A stretch of 64,000 nucleotides of DNA from Burkholderia diffusa (GCF_001718315.1 NZ_CP013363.1:1922001-1986000); one strand, 5' to 3'. Shown: positions 18,806 to 29,808, counted from the stretch's first letter. Made by a program: numbers and translations. The notes: a model not told the origin generated them from the letters alone.

Positions 18806-19108
18806 ATGACCGATCCCGATCACCCGCCACTCGTACGCATCGAGCCGCTCGGCGCGACGTTCGACGCCCCCGATTCGCTGACGCTGCTCGAGGCCGCCGC
18901 GTTCGCGCATGTCAGGCTGCCGCGCTCGTGCCGCAACGGCACGTGCCGAAGCTGCCTGTGCAGGATCGTCAGCGGCAGCGTACGCTATACGATCGAATGG
19001 CCCGGCCTGAGCCGCGAGGAAAAGGCCGACGGCTATACGTTGCCGTGCGTGGCCATCGCGACCTCGGATGTCGTGCTCGACGTGCCCGACGCGGTGATGA
19101 TCGACTGA
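18806..19108 (+). CDS. Plant-type 2Fe-2S ferredoxin domain protein
   Basis: 100 residues with a classic [2Fe-2S] pattern: 'CRNGTCRSC' gives three cysteine ligands (C-x4-C-x2-C) and 'LPC' the fourth. It is about the length of a stand-alone ferredoxin. The start ATG follows the sigma-54 activator by 100 bases with no strong ribosome binding site. As a soluble electron carrier it could serve an oxygenase or hydroxylase; none is adjacent. Confidence 0.88.
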   Translation: MTDPDHPPLVRIEPLGATFDAPDSLTLLEAAAFAHVRLPRSCRNGTCRSCLCRIVSGSVRYTIEWPGLSREEKADGYTLPCVAIATSDVVLDVPDAVMID

Positions 19109-19164
19109 ACGCGGCGCGCGGCCGTGCGCCGTCCCGCATCGAGAATGCCCGACTGGAGAACGTG

Positions 19165-19659
19165 ATGACTCAGTCCACCGATCGCATCGAGAAACAAGCG
19201 TTGCTCGCCGCGCCGCTGGCGCGCGTCTGGGAAGCCGTCAGCAATGCCGGGGAATTCGGCACCTGGTTCGGCGTGACGTTCGACGGGCCGTTCGTCGCCG
19301 GCCGGCCGCTGTTCGGCCGCATCACGCCGACGCGCGTCGACGACGACGTCGCCAAGGCACAGGAGCCGTATGCCGGCACCGTGTTCGAAATCGTCGTCGA
19401 TCGCATCGAGCCGAAGCAACGGTTCTCGTTTCGCTGGCACCCGTTCGCGATCGATCCGAACTTCGATTACGCGTCCGAGCCGATGACACTCGTCACGTTC
19501 GACCTCGCCGAGGGGAACGGTGGCACGCTGCTGACGATCAGCGAAACGGGTTTCGACCAATTGATCGAAGCGCGTCGCACGAAGGCGCGCGAGATGAACG
19601 ATCACGGCTGGGCCGCGCAGATCACGCTGATCACGAAATATCTCGCGAAGCACGCGTAA
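19165..19659 (+). CDS. SRPBCC (AHSA1-like) family protein
   Basis: 164 residues of the START/Bet v1 helix-grip fold. 'APLARVWEAVSNAGEFGTWF' at the N-terminus and 'GGTLLTISETGFDQL' near the C-terminus are typical of the AHSA1/polyketide-cyclase-like family of ligand-binding or chaperone-cofactor-like proteins. It lies 56 bases after the ferredoxin gene and may be cotranscribed. The function is not predictable beyond small hydrophobic ligand binding. Confidence 0.85.
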   Translation: MTQSTDRIEKQALLAAPLARVWEAVSNAGEFGTWFGVTFDGPFVAGRPLFGRITPTRVDDDVAKAQEPYAGTVFEIVVDRIEPKQRFSFRWHPFAIDPNFDYASEPMTLVTFDLAEGNGGTLLTISETGFDQLIEARRTKAREMNDHGWAAQITLITKYLAKHA

Positions 19660-19763
19660 GCGCGCCACGCATCATTCCCGGTATCCGCGTGCCCGCATGC
19701 CCTCGCGGCGGGTGCGTGGCATAATCCGCTCCATCGTCGTTCATACGCCGCCCCTCGCATCGC

Positions 19764-20141
19764 ATGCTGAGCCGTCGTTTCCGGAAGATCGTCAGTCTGA
19801 TCGGGATGCTCGCCATCCTGATGACGACGCTCGCGCCGACGATCTCGCAGGCACTGACGACGCAAGACCGCGTCGACTCGCTCCTTGCCGGTTACTGCAC
19901 GGCCGGGCCGTCGGGCGGCAACCATGCCGGCGATGCGTCATCGAAAAGCCTGCAGGCCCATCTGCAGGCTTGCGGCTATTGCAGCCTGCTCGCCCATACG
20001 CCGGCCCTGCCGACGCCCGAACTGACGTTCGCGGCCAACCTCCACCCGCTCCAGCATCGCGAAGCAACGCGCTTCGAAAGCCTGCGCCGCACGCTGCCGC
20101 ACACGGCCGCGCAACCGCGCGCCCCGCCGTTCGTGTCCTGA
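19764..20141 (+). CDS. DUF2946 protein, possible copper-responsive upstream ORF
   Basis: 125 residues: basic N-terminus, one hydrophobic segment (about 10-30, signal or anchor), then 'QACGYCSLLAH' with a CxxC pair (Cys70, Cys73). DUF2946 genes typically head copper-related operons. In Bordetella pertussis one such ORF (CruR) regulates its downstream gene in response to copper through the CxxC motif; by analogy this may be a sensor ORF as much as a working protein. It precedes CopC and PCu(A)C genes. The latter half (about 80-125) is low-complexity and likely disordered. Confidence 0.8.
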   Translation: MLSRRFRKIVSLIGMLAILMTTLAPTISQALTTQDRVDSLLAGYCTAGPSGGNHAGDASSKSLQAHLQACGYCSLLAHTPALPTPELTFAANLHPLQHREATRFESLRRTLPHTAAQPRAPPFVS

Positions 20142-20233
20142 TTCGTCGTCACCGCGCCTGATGCCGTCGCGCATCGCGCCGTCCGCACGCGCGCTGCGCG
20201 TGCATGCCGTGTCACGTTTCGAAGGACGATCTC

Positions 20234-20368
20234 ATGTTCGACCGTATTGCGCGCCGCGTCGCGCCGTACGCGCGTTCGCCCGCCTCCAGCGGTTACGGCA
20301 CGACCGCACGGCCGTGCGTCGAATGCATCGTTCTCCTTGTCATTTTCAACCGGATCATCTCGTCATGA
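20234..20368 (+). CDS. Putative 44-aa CxxC leader peptide overlapping copC
   Basis: 44 codons from ATG 20234, preceded by AAGGA with seven bases spacing. It contains Cys28-Val-Glu-Cys31 and a hydrophobic C-terminal stretch ('IVLLVIFN'). Its stop overlaps the copC start (ATGA at 20365-20368), while copC itself has no clear Shine-Dalgarno. Together these suggest translational coupling, with this ORF as a short leader. No family is recognised, and expression is not shown, so it could still be chance in GC-rich DNA. Confidence 0.4.
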   Translation: MFDRIARRVAPYARSPASSGYGTTARPCVECIVLLVIFNRIISS

Positions 20369-20730
20369 AAACTACTGCTTTCCTGCGCGGCGCACTCGTC
20401 GCACTCGGCTTCGTCGTCGCACAGGCCGCTCACGCGCACGCACACCCGAAAAACATGGAACCGGCCGCCGACGCCACGCTGTCGAGCGCGCCGCACGCGG
20501 TCACGATCGACTTCAGCGAAACGCTCGAACCCGCATTCAGTTCGATCGCCGTCACCGACAGCCATGGACAGTCGGTCGCCGACGGGAAATCCGCCATCGA
20601 CGCCGGCAACCGGAAGCGGATGCATGTGGCGCTGGCGAACCTGACGCCCGATACGTACACGGTCGCATGGGTTGCGGTGGCGAGCGACGGGCATCGCACG
20701 CAGGGCCGCTACACGTTCACGCTGAAGTGA
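20365..20730 (+). CDS. copC: CopC-domain periplasmic copper-binding protein
   Basis: 121 residues: signal peptide (1 to about 24, ending AHAHA), then the CopC domain with His-led N-terminus 'HAHPKNMEPA' that supplies copper ligands, and the family end 'SDGHRTQGRYTFTL'. It is the single-domain CopC/YobA-like form that carries Cu(II) in the periplasm. It is second or third in the copper cluster, probably translated through the 44-aa leader whose stop overlaps this start. Confidence 0.88.
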   Translation: MKTTAFLRGALVALGFVVAQAAHAHAHPKNMEPAADATLSSAPHAVTIDFSETLEPAFSSIAVTDSHGQSVADGKSAIDAGNRKRMHVALANLTPDTYTVAWVAVASDGHRTQGRYTFTLK

Positions 20731-20791
20731 TGCACGTAACGCACACGATGCCCGCGCGGCGCTCTTCCCTCCCCTTTAAGGAACCCACTCG

Positions 20792-21238
20792 ATGAAACGC
20801 TCGATTCCGACCGGCCTGCTGTTTGCACTGCTGACGCTGCAGGCGCACGCCACGTTCGCCGCGTCGGCCGTCCAGGCCGATGCATGCTGGATCCGCACGA
20901 TGCCCGCGACGGTGCCGTCGTCCGGTTATTTCACGCTGAAGAATGACGGCGACAAGCCCGTCACGCTCACGGGCATCGATACGCCCGCGTTCGGGATGGC
21001 GATGATGCACGAGACGCAGACGGCCGGCAGCACCGCGAAGATGGTTCACGTCGCGGCGGTCGACGTGCCCGCGCACGGCACGGTGACGTTCAGGCCGAAG
21101 GGCTATCACGTGATGCTGGAGGAACCGCGTCAGCCCGTCGCGCCCGGCGCGAAGGTGCCTCTGCGGCTGCATTTCGCCGACGGCTCGACGGTGTCCGTGA
21201 CCTGCGACGCGAAGGCGCCCTCCTACACCGGCCAGTAA
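20792..21238 (+). CDS. PCu(A)C-type periplasmic copper chaperone
   Basis: 148 residues with a signal peptide (1-23, 'ATFA') and the DUF461/PCu(A)C core. Copper-site residues are seen in 'GMAMMHETQT' (Met/His) and 'GYHVMLEE' (His-x-Met), fitting the family's H(M)x10Mx21HxM motif. Members deliver Cu(I) to the CuA site of cytochrome oxidase. It lies 61 bases after copC, consistent with one operon handling periplasmic copper. Confidence 0.9.
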   Translation: MKRSIPTGLLFALLTLQAHATFAASAVQADACWIRTMPATVPSSGYFTLKNDGDKPVTLTGIDTPAFGMAMMHETQTAGSTAKMVHVAAVDVPAHGTVTFRPKGYHVMLEEPRQPVAPGAKVPLRLHFADGSTVSVTCDAKAPSYTGQ

Positions 21239-21270
21239 GGCCGCATACGCAACCGCCGAAGGAGATGCAC

Positions 21271-21447
21271 ATGAGCAAGGAACGCGTGCCGCTGGCCAAC
21301 CTCATCGTCCGCTACCGGACGCCGCTGAACGTCGCCGTGTTGATCGCCTGCGGGTTGTGGGCCGCGTGGATCGCGTGGATGACGCGGCCTTCCGCGATCG
21401 ATTCGCCGTCGTCGATCGCCGCATACTGCGTGCGCGACGCACGCTGA
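21271..21447 (+). CDS. Small single-span membrane protein (58 aa) at end of copper cluster
   Basis: 58 residues. GGAG lies six bases before this ATG (an ATG two codons earlier overlaps the SD). One transmembrane helix (about 19-39, 'NVAVLIACGLWAAWIAWM') is flanked by a basic N-terminus and a polar tail with one Cys. It follows the PCu(A)C gene by 32 bases and is likely in the same transcript. No family recognised. Confidence 0.6.
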   Translation: MSKERVPLANLIVRYRTPLNVAVLIACGLWAAWIAWMTRPSAIDSPSSIAAYCVRDAR

Positions 21448-21538
21448 CGCACCGCGTCGGTTCCGGCGGCGCTCCGCGCCATTTTGGCGTGGCATCATCG
21501 CATCATCCCGGCCGCCGGAACCCCTCTCGGAGCAACGC

Positions 21539-22168
21539 ATGTCCATTCAGACCTGGATGCTGTTTGCCGCAGCCTACCTCGCGACGACGCTGTCGCCAGG
21601 CCCCAACGTGCTGCTCGTCATCCGCAACACGGTGCGCTACGGCTCGCGCGGCACCGCCGCGACGATCGCGGGCAACCTCGTCGCGCAAGGTGTGGTGGTC
21701 ATGCTCGTCGCGCTCGGCGTCGGCGCGGTGCTGGCCGCGATGCCGCCGCTGTTCGTCGCGATGAAGGTCATCGGCGCCGCGTACCTGATCTTTCTGGGCA
21801 TCCGGCAACTGCGCGGCGACCGCAACGCACGCTCGCCCGACAGCCGCGCCGCGATCGTCGAACCCGACCACAGGAAGCTGTTCCGCGAAGCGCTGTTCGT
21901 GTCGGGCAGCAATCCGAAGACGATGATCTTCCTGTCGGCGTTCATGCCGCAGTTCATCGCGTACGATCGCCCGGTCGCAATGCAGTTCGTCGTGATGTAC
22001 GTGACGATCGCGTGCACCGTCGTCGTCGTGCACAGCGTCTATTCGTTCGGCGTGCGCCGGCTCCATCGCGGCATCGGCGTCGGCCCGTGGGTACGCGCGG
22101 CCAAACGCGCGAGCGGGCTGCTGTTCGTCGGGCTCGGGATCAAGCTGTTGGCCGCGCGGCAGGCATAG
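21539..22168 (+). CDS. LysE-family amino-acid exporter
   Basis: 209 residues with about six membrane helices and the RhtB/LysE signature 'LSPGPNVLLVIRNTVRYGSR' (about 18-37). The central 'GSNPKTMIFLSAFMPQFI' is also typical. These inner-membrane proteins export amino acids such as homoserine, threonine or lysine. It is a single-gene unit, convergent with the kinase gene. No adjacent regulator is present. Confidence 0.9.
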   Translation: MSIQTWMLFAAAYLATTLSPGPNVLLVIRNTVRYGSRGTAATIAGNLVAQGVVVMLVALGVGAVLAAMPPLFVAMKVIGAAYLIFLGIRQLRGDRNARSPDSRAAIVEPDHRKLFREALFVSGSNPKTMIFLSAFMPQFIAYDRPVAMQFVVMYVTIACTVVVVHSVYSFGVRRLHRGIGVGPWVRAAKRASGLLFVGLGIKLLAARQA

Positions 22169-22212
22169 GCGCCGGCACGCGGACGGCCTGCGTCGCGACG
22201 CGGACGGCGCCG

Positions 22213-23538
22213 TCAGCCCTTCGATGCGGCCAGCGCCGCCGCGATCTCGCCGAACGACGGCCGCGCATCGATGTCCGCGTTCAGGCAGGCGGCCGCGAGC
22301 GCATCGAGTGCATGCGGATGTTCCCACGCACGCGGCTCGCATCGCGCCAGCAACTCGTCCAGCAGATAGCCGAACGCCCTGACTTCAAGCCGTTCGAGCC
22401 GCGCCGCGCGCACGCGGTCGTTCACGTCGTAGACCGACGCCGCGCCGAAATCGCCGAGCAGCGCGCCGCCCTTGCCGTCGTGCAGGATATTGTGCGCGTA
22501 CAGGTCGCCGTGCATGATGCCGCGCGCGTGCAGGTGCGCCGCAACCGACGCGATGCCGAGCGCGATCCGCGATGCCTCGGCCGGCGCGAATCGCGCATCG
22601 GCCGCATACACGTCGCGCGTGCAGGACGCGAAGCTCGGCGGCCCGGCCAGGTTCGTCAGCGCCGGATCGACCAGTTCCATCACGAGGCCGTGCGTGCCGT
22701 CCGGATGGCCGTGCACCTTGCCGATCACCGGAATCATGTTCGGGTGACGCCCGGCGTGCAGGCAGGCGGCCATTTCACAATCGGGCAGCCCGTCGCTCGT
22801 CACGGCCCCCTTGAACAGCTTGACCGCGACCTCGCGCGGCCCGTGGCCGTCCGCCCGCCATTGCGCGCGATAAATGACGCCCGATGCGCCTTCGCCGAGC
22901 TTCTGATCGCAGGCAAGCGAGCTCCAGTCGATGTCCGCGACGCCCGGCTCGGCCGAAGCCGCAGCTTCCGGCACGGCGCCCAACGGATTGCCCGCTGACG
23001 CGAGCCACGCGAGGCGCGGCAGGCGCAACAGCCAGTCCGGCAGCGCGTCGAGCCGGTTCGCCGAAAGCCGCACCAGTTCGAGCGCACGGCAGGCAGCCAT
23101 TTCTGGCGGCAATGCGCGCAGCCGGTTGCCCGCGAGCATGAGCTTCTGCAAGCGCGCACAATCGCCGATCCCGGCGGGCAGTTCATCGATTTCGTTGTCG
23201 GTCAGGATCAGCCAGCGCAGCGCGCGCGGCAGCGAACGGGGCGGCACCGTGCGGATCCGGTTCGCCTTGAAGCCGATCATGTCGAGTTCGGCGCACGTAC
23301 CGAGCACTTCCGGAAATTCGGTGAAGCGATTGCCGGACGCGAACAGGATGCGCAGGCGTCGCAGCCGCGACAGGTCGTCCGGCAGCGCCGACAGCGCATT
23401 GCCGGACAGGTCGAGCACTTCGAGCGTGTCGGCCAGATCGAAGATCTCGCGCGGAAATTCGGTCAGCCCGCACGCGAGCTTGAGTTGCCGGGCGCCCGCC
23501 AGCTGGCCGGCCTGCAGTTGTTCGAGGGTGGTGGTCAC
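22213..23538 (-). CDS. Leucine-rich-repeat protein kinase (eukaryote-like)
   Basis: 441 residues. Residues about 15-190 form seven or so leucine-rich repeats ('LEVLDLSGNALSALPDDL', 'LQKLMLAGNRLRALPPEM'). Residues about 207-435 form a protein-kinase domain with glycine loop GEGASG (215-220), 'VAVK' Lys240, likely helix-C Glu255, HGDLYAHN catalytic loop (Asp345, Asn350) and DFG (363-365). All core catalytic residues are present, with HGD in place of HRD, so it is likely active. No transmembrane segment: cytosolic. LRR-kinase fusion is rare in proteobacteria and common in plants; the LRRs probably bind a protein partner. It is a stand-alone gene. Confidence 0.92.
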   Translation of the reverse strand: MTTTLEQLQAGQLAGARQLKLACGLTEFPREIFDLADTLEVLDLSGNALSALPDDLSRLRRLRILFASGNRFTEFPEVLGTCAELDMIGFKANRIRTVPPRSLPRALRWLILTDNEIDELPAGIGDCARLQKLMLAGNRLRALPPEMAACRALELVRLSANRLDALPDWLLRLPRLAWLASAGNPLGAVPEAAASAEPGVADIDWSSLACDQKLGEGASGVIYRAQWRADGHGPREVAVKLFKGAVTSDGLPDCEMAACLHAGRHPNMIPVIGKVHGHPDGTHGLVMELVDPALTNLAGPPSFASCTRDVYAADARFAPAEASRIALGIASVAAHLHARGIMHGDLYAHNILHDGKGGALLGDFGAASVYDVNDRVRAARLERLEVRAFGYLLDELLARCEPRAWEHPHALDALAAACLNADIDARPSFGEIAAALAASKG

Positions 23539-23634
23539 GGTGGAAATCGGGTAGCCATGGCGACGGTCGTCGGACCAATCGCCCGAATTCTACCGGGATC
23601 GCTTTCGCGTATCCGCTCGATGTGTCACACCCTC

Positions 23635-23663
23635 TTCACAAACGCGCAATGTAACGCTACAAT
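23635..23663 (+). promoter_or_regulatory. Sigma-70-type promoter of tRNA-Leu
   Basis: TTCACA (23635-23640) and TACAAT (23658-23663), spaced 17 bases, both one mismatch from consensus. The tRNA 5' end is 16 bases beyond the -10, so the transcript would start close to it. Confidence 0.85.
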
Positions 23664-23678
23664 TCGGCCCCTTGCAGT

Positions 23679-23763
23679 GCCGACGTGGTGAAATTGGTAG
23701 ACACGCTATCTTGAGGGGGTAGTGGCGAAAGCTGTGCGAGTTCGAGTCTCGCCGTCGGCACCA
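23679..23763 (+). tRNA. tRNA-Leu (anticodon GAG)
   Basis: 85-nt cloverleaf with 7-bp acceptor stem GCCGACG/CGTCGGC, discriminator A and encoded CCA end. The D-arm 'TGGTGAAATTGGTAGACAC', the anticodon stem CTATC/GGTAG with loop TTGAGGG (anticodon GAG at 23713-23715), the long class-II variable arm and the T-arm 'GAGTTCGAGTCTC' are all seen. Reads CUC/CUU leucine codons. Confidence 0.97.
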
Positions 23764-23795
23764 GACACGGTTCTTCCGTGTTTCGTGCATCTGTA

Positions 23796-23832
23796 AAAAC
23801 CCGCGACAGCGCATGGCTTCGCGGGTTTTTTT
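23796..23832 (+). terminator. Rho-independent terminator after tRNA-Leu
   Basis: Stem AAACCCGCGA (23797-23806) and TCGCGGGTTT (23819-23828) with a 12-base loop, followed by a T run, 33 bases after the tRNA. Confidence 0.9.
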
Positions 23833-23920
23833 ATGGTTCCTCGTGGCATTTCGCGAACCGATGACGATGCACGTACCTCTGGCCGCGATAATCCCTCCTC
23901 TGCCGCCGCGACGAACGTGG

Positions 23921-24772
23921 TCATCCGTTGTGTGCGAATGCCAGCACGATCGCGTTGCCCAGTTCATCGATAACCCGGGCCGGCGCGCCCGGCGCCGCGA
24001 ACATCGTGAATTCGACATCGGGCAGCGCGGGCAGGCCTGCATCCGACGGAATGGCACACAAGCCGTGCACAAGTTGTGTGTGCAGGATCGGTGTCACTGC
24101 AAAGCCCGCGTGCGCCGCGGCGCGCAGGCCGGCGCCGCTCGGGCACACGAGCACGATCCGGTAATCCACGCCGGCGCGGGCCAGTGCTGCCAGCGACGCC
24201 TCACGATACGGACAGGGCTCCGGCAGCAGCGCAATCGGCACCGGTACGCCAGGCGTGAGCGGCGCCCGCTCCGCCCCCGCCCACACGAGCGGTTCGCGCC
24301 AGAGCACGCGCCCGGTCGGCCCGTCGTGGCAGCGTCCACCGATCACCACATCCAGTTCACCGCGATCCAGCGCCTGGAGCAGTTCGCCCGGGATACCGAC
24401 CCTGATGCTGAATGCGATGCGCGGGTACCGCACGGCAAACGCCTGCATCACATGCATCAGCCTGGCATTGGCGAGATCTTCCGACAGACCCACGCGGATC
24501 GTGCCCGCGCTCGGCTCGCGCATCAGTTGCGCGCGCGCGTCCTGATTGAGCGCGAGGATGGCGCGCGCGTAACCCAGCAGCAGTTCGCCATCCACTGTCA
24601 GCGTGACCGAGCGCGTGGTGCGCACGAGCAGGTCGCGACCGACCTGTTTTTCCAGGCGTCGCAGATGCGCGCTGACCGCGGACTGCGTGAGATTCAGACG
24701 GGCCGCGGCATGCGTGAACCCGCCTTCCTGGACGACGGCCACGAAAGAGCGCAGCAAAACGGTATCGAACAT
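23921..24772 (-). CDS. LysR-family regulator, divergent from azoreductase
   Basis: 283 residues. N-terminal HTH with 'GGFTHAAARLNLTQSAVSAHLRRLEKQVG' pattern, then a periplasmic-binding-like effector domain. It is separated from the azoreductase gene by 113 divergent bases, the standard LysR arrangement, so it probably regulates that gene in response to a quinone or electrophile. Confidence 0.9.
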   Translation of the reverse strand: MFDTVLLRSFVAVVQEGGFTHAAARLNLTQSAVSAHLRRLEKQVGRDLLVRTTRSVTLTVDGELLLGYARAILALNQDARAQLMREPSAGTIRVGLSEDLANARLMHVMQAFAVRYPRIAFSIRVGIPGELLQALDRGELDVVIGGRCHDGPTGRVLWREPLVWAGAERAPLTPGVPVPIALLPEPCPYREASLAALARAGVDYRIVLVCPSGAGLRAAAHAGFAVTPILHTQLVHGLCAIPSDAGLPALPDVEFTMFAAPGAPARVIDELGNAIVLAFAHNG

Positions 24773-24885
24773 GAGATGCCCAGCAATACAGTGCGGATTC
24801 TACTGAATCCCGCGATGATACTTCATTTATATTTTGAATCTAACTATGTTCTTATGAGGGCCGTCAACCCGTCAGGAGCCATTCC

Positions 24886-25548
24886 ATGTCGACCTTGCTG
24901 CATATCGAATCTTCCCCGCGCAAATCGCGGTCCGTGTCACTCGACGTTGCGCACGCATATCTGCAAGCGTGGCGCGACGCACATCCGGAGCATCGGGTCG
25001 ACGTGCTTGACCTGTGGGCCACGCAGCTGCCGGAACTCGACGGCGATGCGCTCGATGCCAAATACGCGGACTTGAGCGGCACGCCGCTCAGCGAAAGGCA
25101 GCAGCAGGCGTGGGCAGGTTTCCGGCAACTGGCGCAGCGGATGTACGACGCGGATACGCTGCTGTTCTCCGTGCCGCTGTGGAATTTTTCGATCCCGTAC
25201 AAGCTCAAGCATTTCATCGACGCAGTGTCTCACCGCGGCATCCTGTTCTCGTTCGACGAGCGTGGGTTGGCGGGATTGCTGAAGGGCAAGAAGGCAGTCG
25301 TGATCTATGCGAGAGGCCTCGACTATTCAAGGCAATCGAGCACGCCTGCCGAGTCGTTCGACTTTCAGCAGCCGTTACTCGAAGCGTGGCTGCGCTTCAT
25401 CGGCATCATCGACATCGAATCGATCACCGTCGAGAAAACGCTGTTTGGACCGGATATTGATCACGCGGGCCGAGCGGCTGCGCGCGAACGGGCGCTGATG
25501 CTGGCGCACGCGGCGGCTTCATCCGCACCCGCTTCCGTCGATGGCTGA
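24886..25548 (+). CDS. FMN-dependent NADH:quinone/azo oxidoreductase (AzoR-like)
   Basis: 220 residues of flavodoxin-like fold. N-terminal 'ESSPRKSRSVSLDVAHAY' matches the FMN-phosphate loop, and 'PLWNFSIPYKLKHFIDAVS' is the AzoR signature. These cytosolic flavoenzymes reduce quinones and azo dyes with NADH, countering thiol and oxidative stress. Divergent LysR regulator on the left. Confidence 0.9.
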   Translation: MSTLLHIESSPRKSRSVSLDVAHAYLQAWRDAHPEHRVDVLDLWATQLPELDGDALDAKYADLSGTPLSERQQQAWAGFRQLAQRMYDADTLLFSVPLWNFSIPYKLKHFIDAVSHRGILFSFDERGLAGLLKGKKAVVIYARGLDYSRQSSTPAESFDFQQPLLEAWLRFIGIIDIESITVEKTLFGPDIDHAGRAAARERALMLAHAAASSAPASVDG

Positions 25549-25684
25549 CCGGCCGATCGCTGGAGAGCGTCGACGCGCTTGCTCGCGTTCATCGGTACTC
25601 CTTGATGAACCCTCTTATCGCGCCGGCGATCCGTCACGAAGCACTCGGCATGGGTGCCGGCGTTGCCGGCGCGATGACTTCGGG

Positions 25685-27947
<2,263 letters not shown>

Positions 27948-28039
27948 CGGCGCTCGGCAACGCGCTTCGCTTCGTCACGCGGGCCGTCGCCCGATTCGAC
28001 CGAACCGCGTGACGGAGCACAGCCCGGGTTCCCCCCCGA

Positions 28040-28789
28040 TCAGCGCGCCTCGGCCGCCCACGCTTCGGCGTCGGCGCCGGCCGGGATGCGCAGCGGGCTC
28101 GACGGATCGGTCGCCGCACGCCACACGGCGTCGGCAACGTCTTGCGCATGGGTAATCGGCGCGGACGCATCGAGCATGCGCGCGACAGCCTGCTGAACAA
28201 ATTCCGCATACGCGTCGTGCTCGAAGCCCAGCATGTTTCCGCGCGCGTTGTCGGTGAAACGCGTATCGGGCGCGCGCCCCGGCAACACCAGATGCACACG
28301 CACGCCGAACGGTTCGAGTTCACCGGCCATCGATTCGGTATACGCGTTGACCGCCGCCTTGCTCGCGCGGTATGCGCTGACGAGCGGCAACACCTTCAGC
28401 GTGACGCTCGACGTGACGTTCACGACCACGCCGGCCCCGCGCTGCCGAAATTGCGGCAGCACCGCCTGCGTGACGGCCATCGTGCCGAACGTGTTGGTCT
28501 CGAACAGTGCGCGCACCGTGTCGACCGGCGTCAGCTCCGCCGGCGCAGCCGCCCCGATGCCCGCGTTGTTCACGAGTACGTCGATCGGTCCGGCGGCGTC
28601 GATCGCGGCGCGGATGCTGTCCGGTTTCGTCACGTCGAGCGCCAACACGCGCAGACGTTCCGACGACGGCAGCACGTCCTCTCGCGGCGTGCGCATCGTC
28701 GCGACGACCTGCCAGTCGCGGGCCAGGAAATGACGCGCGATCTCGAGGCCGAAGCCGGAGGAACAGCCGGTGATCAGTACGGTTTTCAT
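28040..28789 (-). CDS. Short-chain dehydrogenase/reductase
   Basis: 249 residues of the classical SDR fold: 'TGCSSGFGLEIA' cofactor motif (7-18), NNAG (about 73-76), Ser near 'NVTSSVT', and catalytic YRASK. Divergent from an AraC regulator (102 bases), which is the likely controller. Substrate unknown; TGCSSGFG SDRs of this branch act on carbonyls of diverse small molecules. Confidence 0.9.
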   Translation of the reverse strand: MKTVLITGCSSGFGLEIARHFLARDWQVVATMRTPREDVLPSSERLRVLALDVTKPDSIRAAIDAAGPIDVLVNNAGIGAAAPAELTPVDTVRALFETNTFGTMAVTQAVLPQFRQRGAGVVVNVTSSVTLKVLPLVSAYRASKAAVNAYTESMAGELEPFGVRVHLVLPGRAPDTRFTDNARGNMLGFEHDAYAEFVQQAVARMLDASAPITHAQDVADAVWRAATDPSSPLRIPAGADAEAWAAEAR

Positions 28790-28890
28790 GCGAACTCCTG
28801 TGATGTGTTGGGCATGTGTGCGTACGATAGATGGCCAAACCCGTATTCGCTACAATCGAAAATCCGCTTTTCTTTTGCGAAAGTCCAGCG

Positions 28891-29808
28891 ATGATCGACC
28901 CGCTTACCGAAGTCGTGACGCTGCTGAAACCGGGCGCACAGCACTCCAAGCTCGTTCACGGCGCAAGCCCCTGGGCGATCAACCGCACGGTCGCGGGCGA
29001 GCCGTTCTATTGCGCGATCCTCGACGGCGGGTGTCGGATCGCGATCGACGGGCACGCGCCGCTCGAGCTGCAGCCCGGCGATTTCGTGCTGATTCCGGCA
29101 GCCTACGGCGTCGCGATGTCCAGCCTCGAACCGCCGCCGCCCGGCGTCGAAACTGCGCCGCCGGTCCCGCTCGACAATGGCGAATACCGGATCGGCGACG
29201 CCGGCAACCCGATCGACATGCAGATGATGGCCGGTAACTGCAGCTTCGCTTCGCCCGACGCCGCGCTGCTGGTGTCGCTGCTGCCGCAATGCGTGCACGT
29301 GCGCGGTGAACCGCGCCTCACCACGCTCGTGCAGCTCGTGCGGGATGAATCTCGCGCGCAGCGGCCCGCGCGCGAGATCGTGCTGTCGCGCCTCGTGGAA
29401 GTGCTGCTGATCGAGGCCCTGCGATTCTCGACCGGCACGGACGCATCGCCCGGCCTCGTGCGCGCGCTCGCCGACAGCCGCCTCGCGGCCGCGATCCGCG
29501 GCATGCACGCGCGCCCCGCGCACCCGTGGACGGTCGCCGAGCTCGCGAAGGAGGCTGCGTTGTCGCGCTCGACCTTCTTCGAGCGCTTCAGCCGCGCGGT
29601 TGGCGTCGCGCCGATGGAATACCTGCTCACGTGGCGAATGGCGCTCGCCAAAAACCTGCTCCGCCGCAATGACGCACGCATCGCCGAAATCGCCGCGCGC
29701 GTCGGCTACAGCTCCGCGAGCACCTTCAGCGTCGCGTTCGCGCGGCATGTCGGCCGGCCGCCCGCGCAATACGCGCGCGACGAACGGGCGGCTGCACTCG
29801 ACGAATGA
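28891..29808 (+). CDS. AraC-family regulator with cupin sensor
   Basis: 305 residues from the ATG at 28891. The earlier in-frame ATG at 28831 lies upstream of a TACAAT -10-like box and so is less likely. N-terminal cupin domain (about 10-185, cupin_6 type), C-terminal two-HTH AraC domain with 'WTVAELAKEAALSRSTFFERF' and 'RIAEIAARVGYSSASTFSVAF'. Divergent from the SDR gene, which it probably regulates. Confidence 0.9.
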   Translation: MIDPLTEVVTLLKPGAQHSKLVHGASPWAINRTVAGEPFYCAILDGGCRIAIDGHAPLELQPGDFVLIPAAYGVAMSSLEPPPPGVETAPPVPLDNGEYRIGDAGNPIDMQMMAGNCSFASPDAALLVSLLPQCVHVRGEPRLTTLVQLVRDESRAQRPAREIVLSRLVEVLLIEALRFSTGTDASPGLVRALADSRLAAAIRGMHARPAHPWTVAELAKEAALSRSTFFERFSRAVGVAPMEYLLTWRMALAKNLLRRNDARIAEIAARVGYSSASTFSVAFARHVGRPPAQYARDERAAALDE

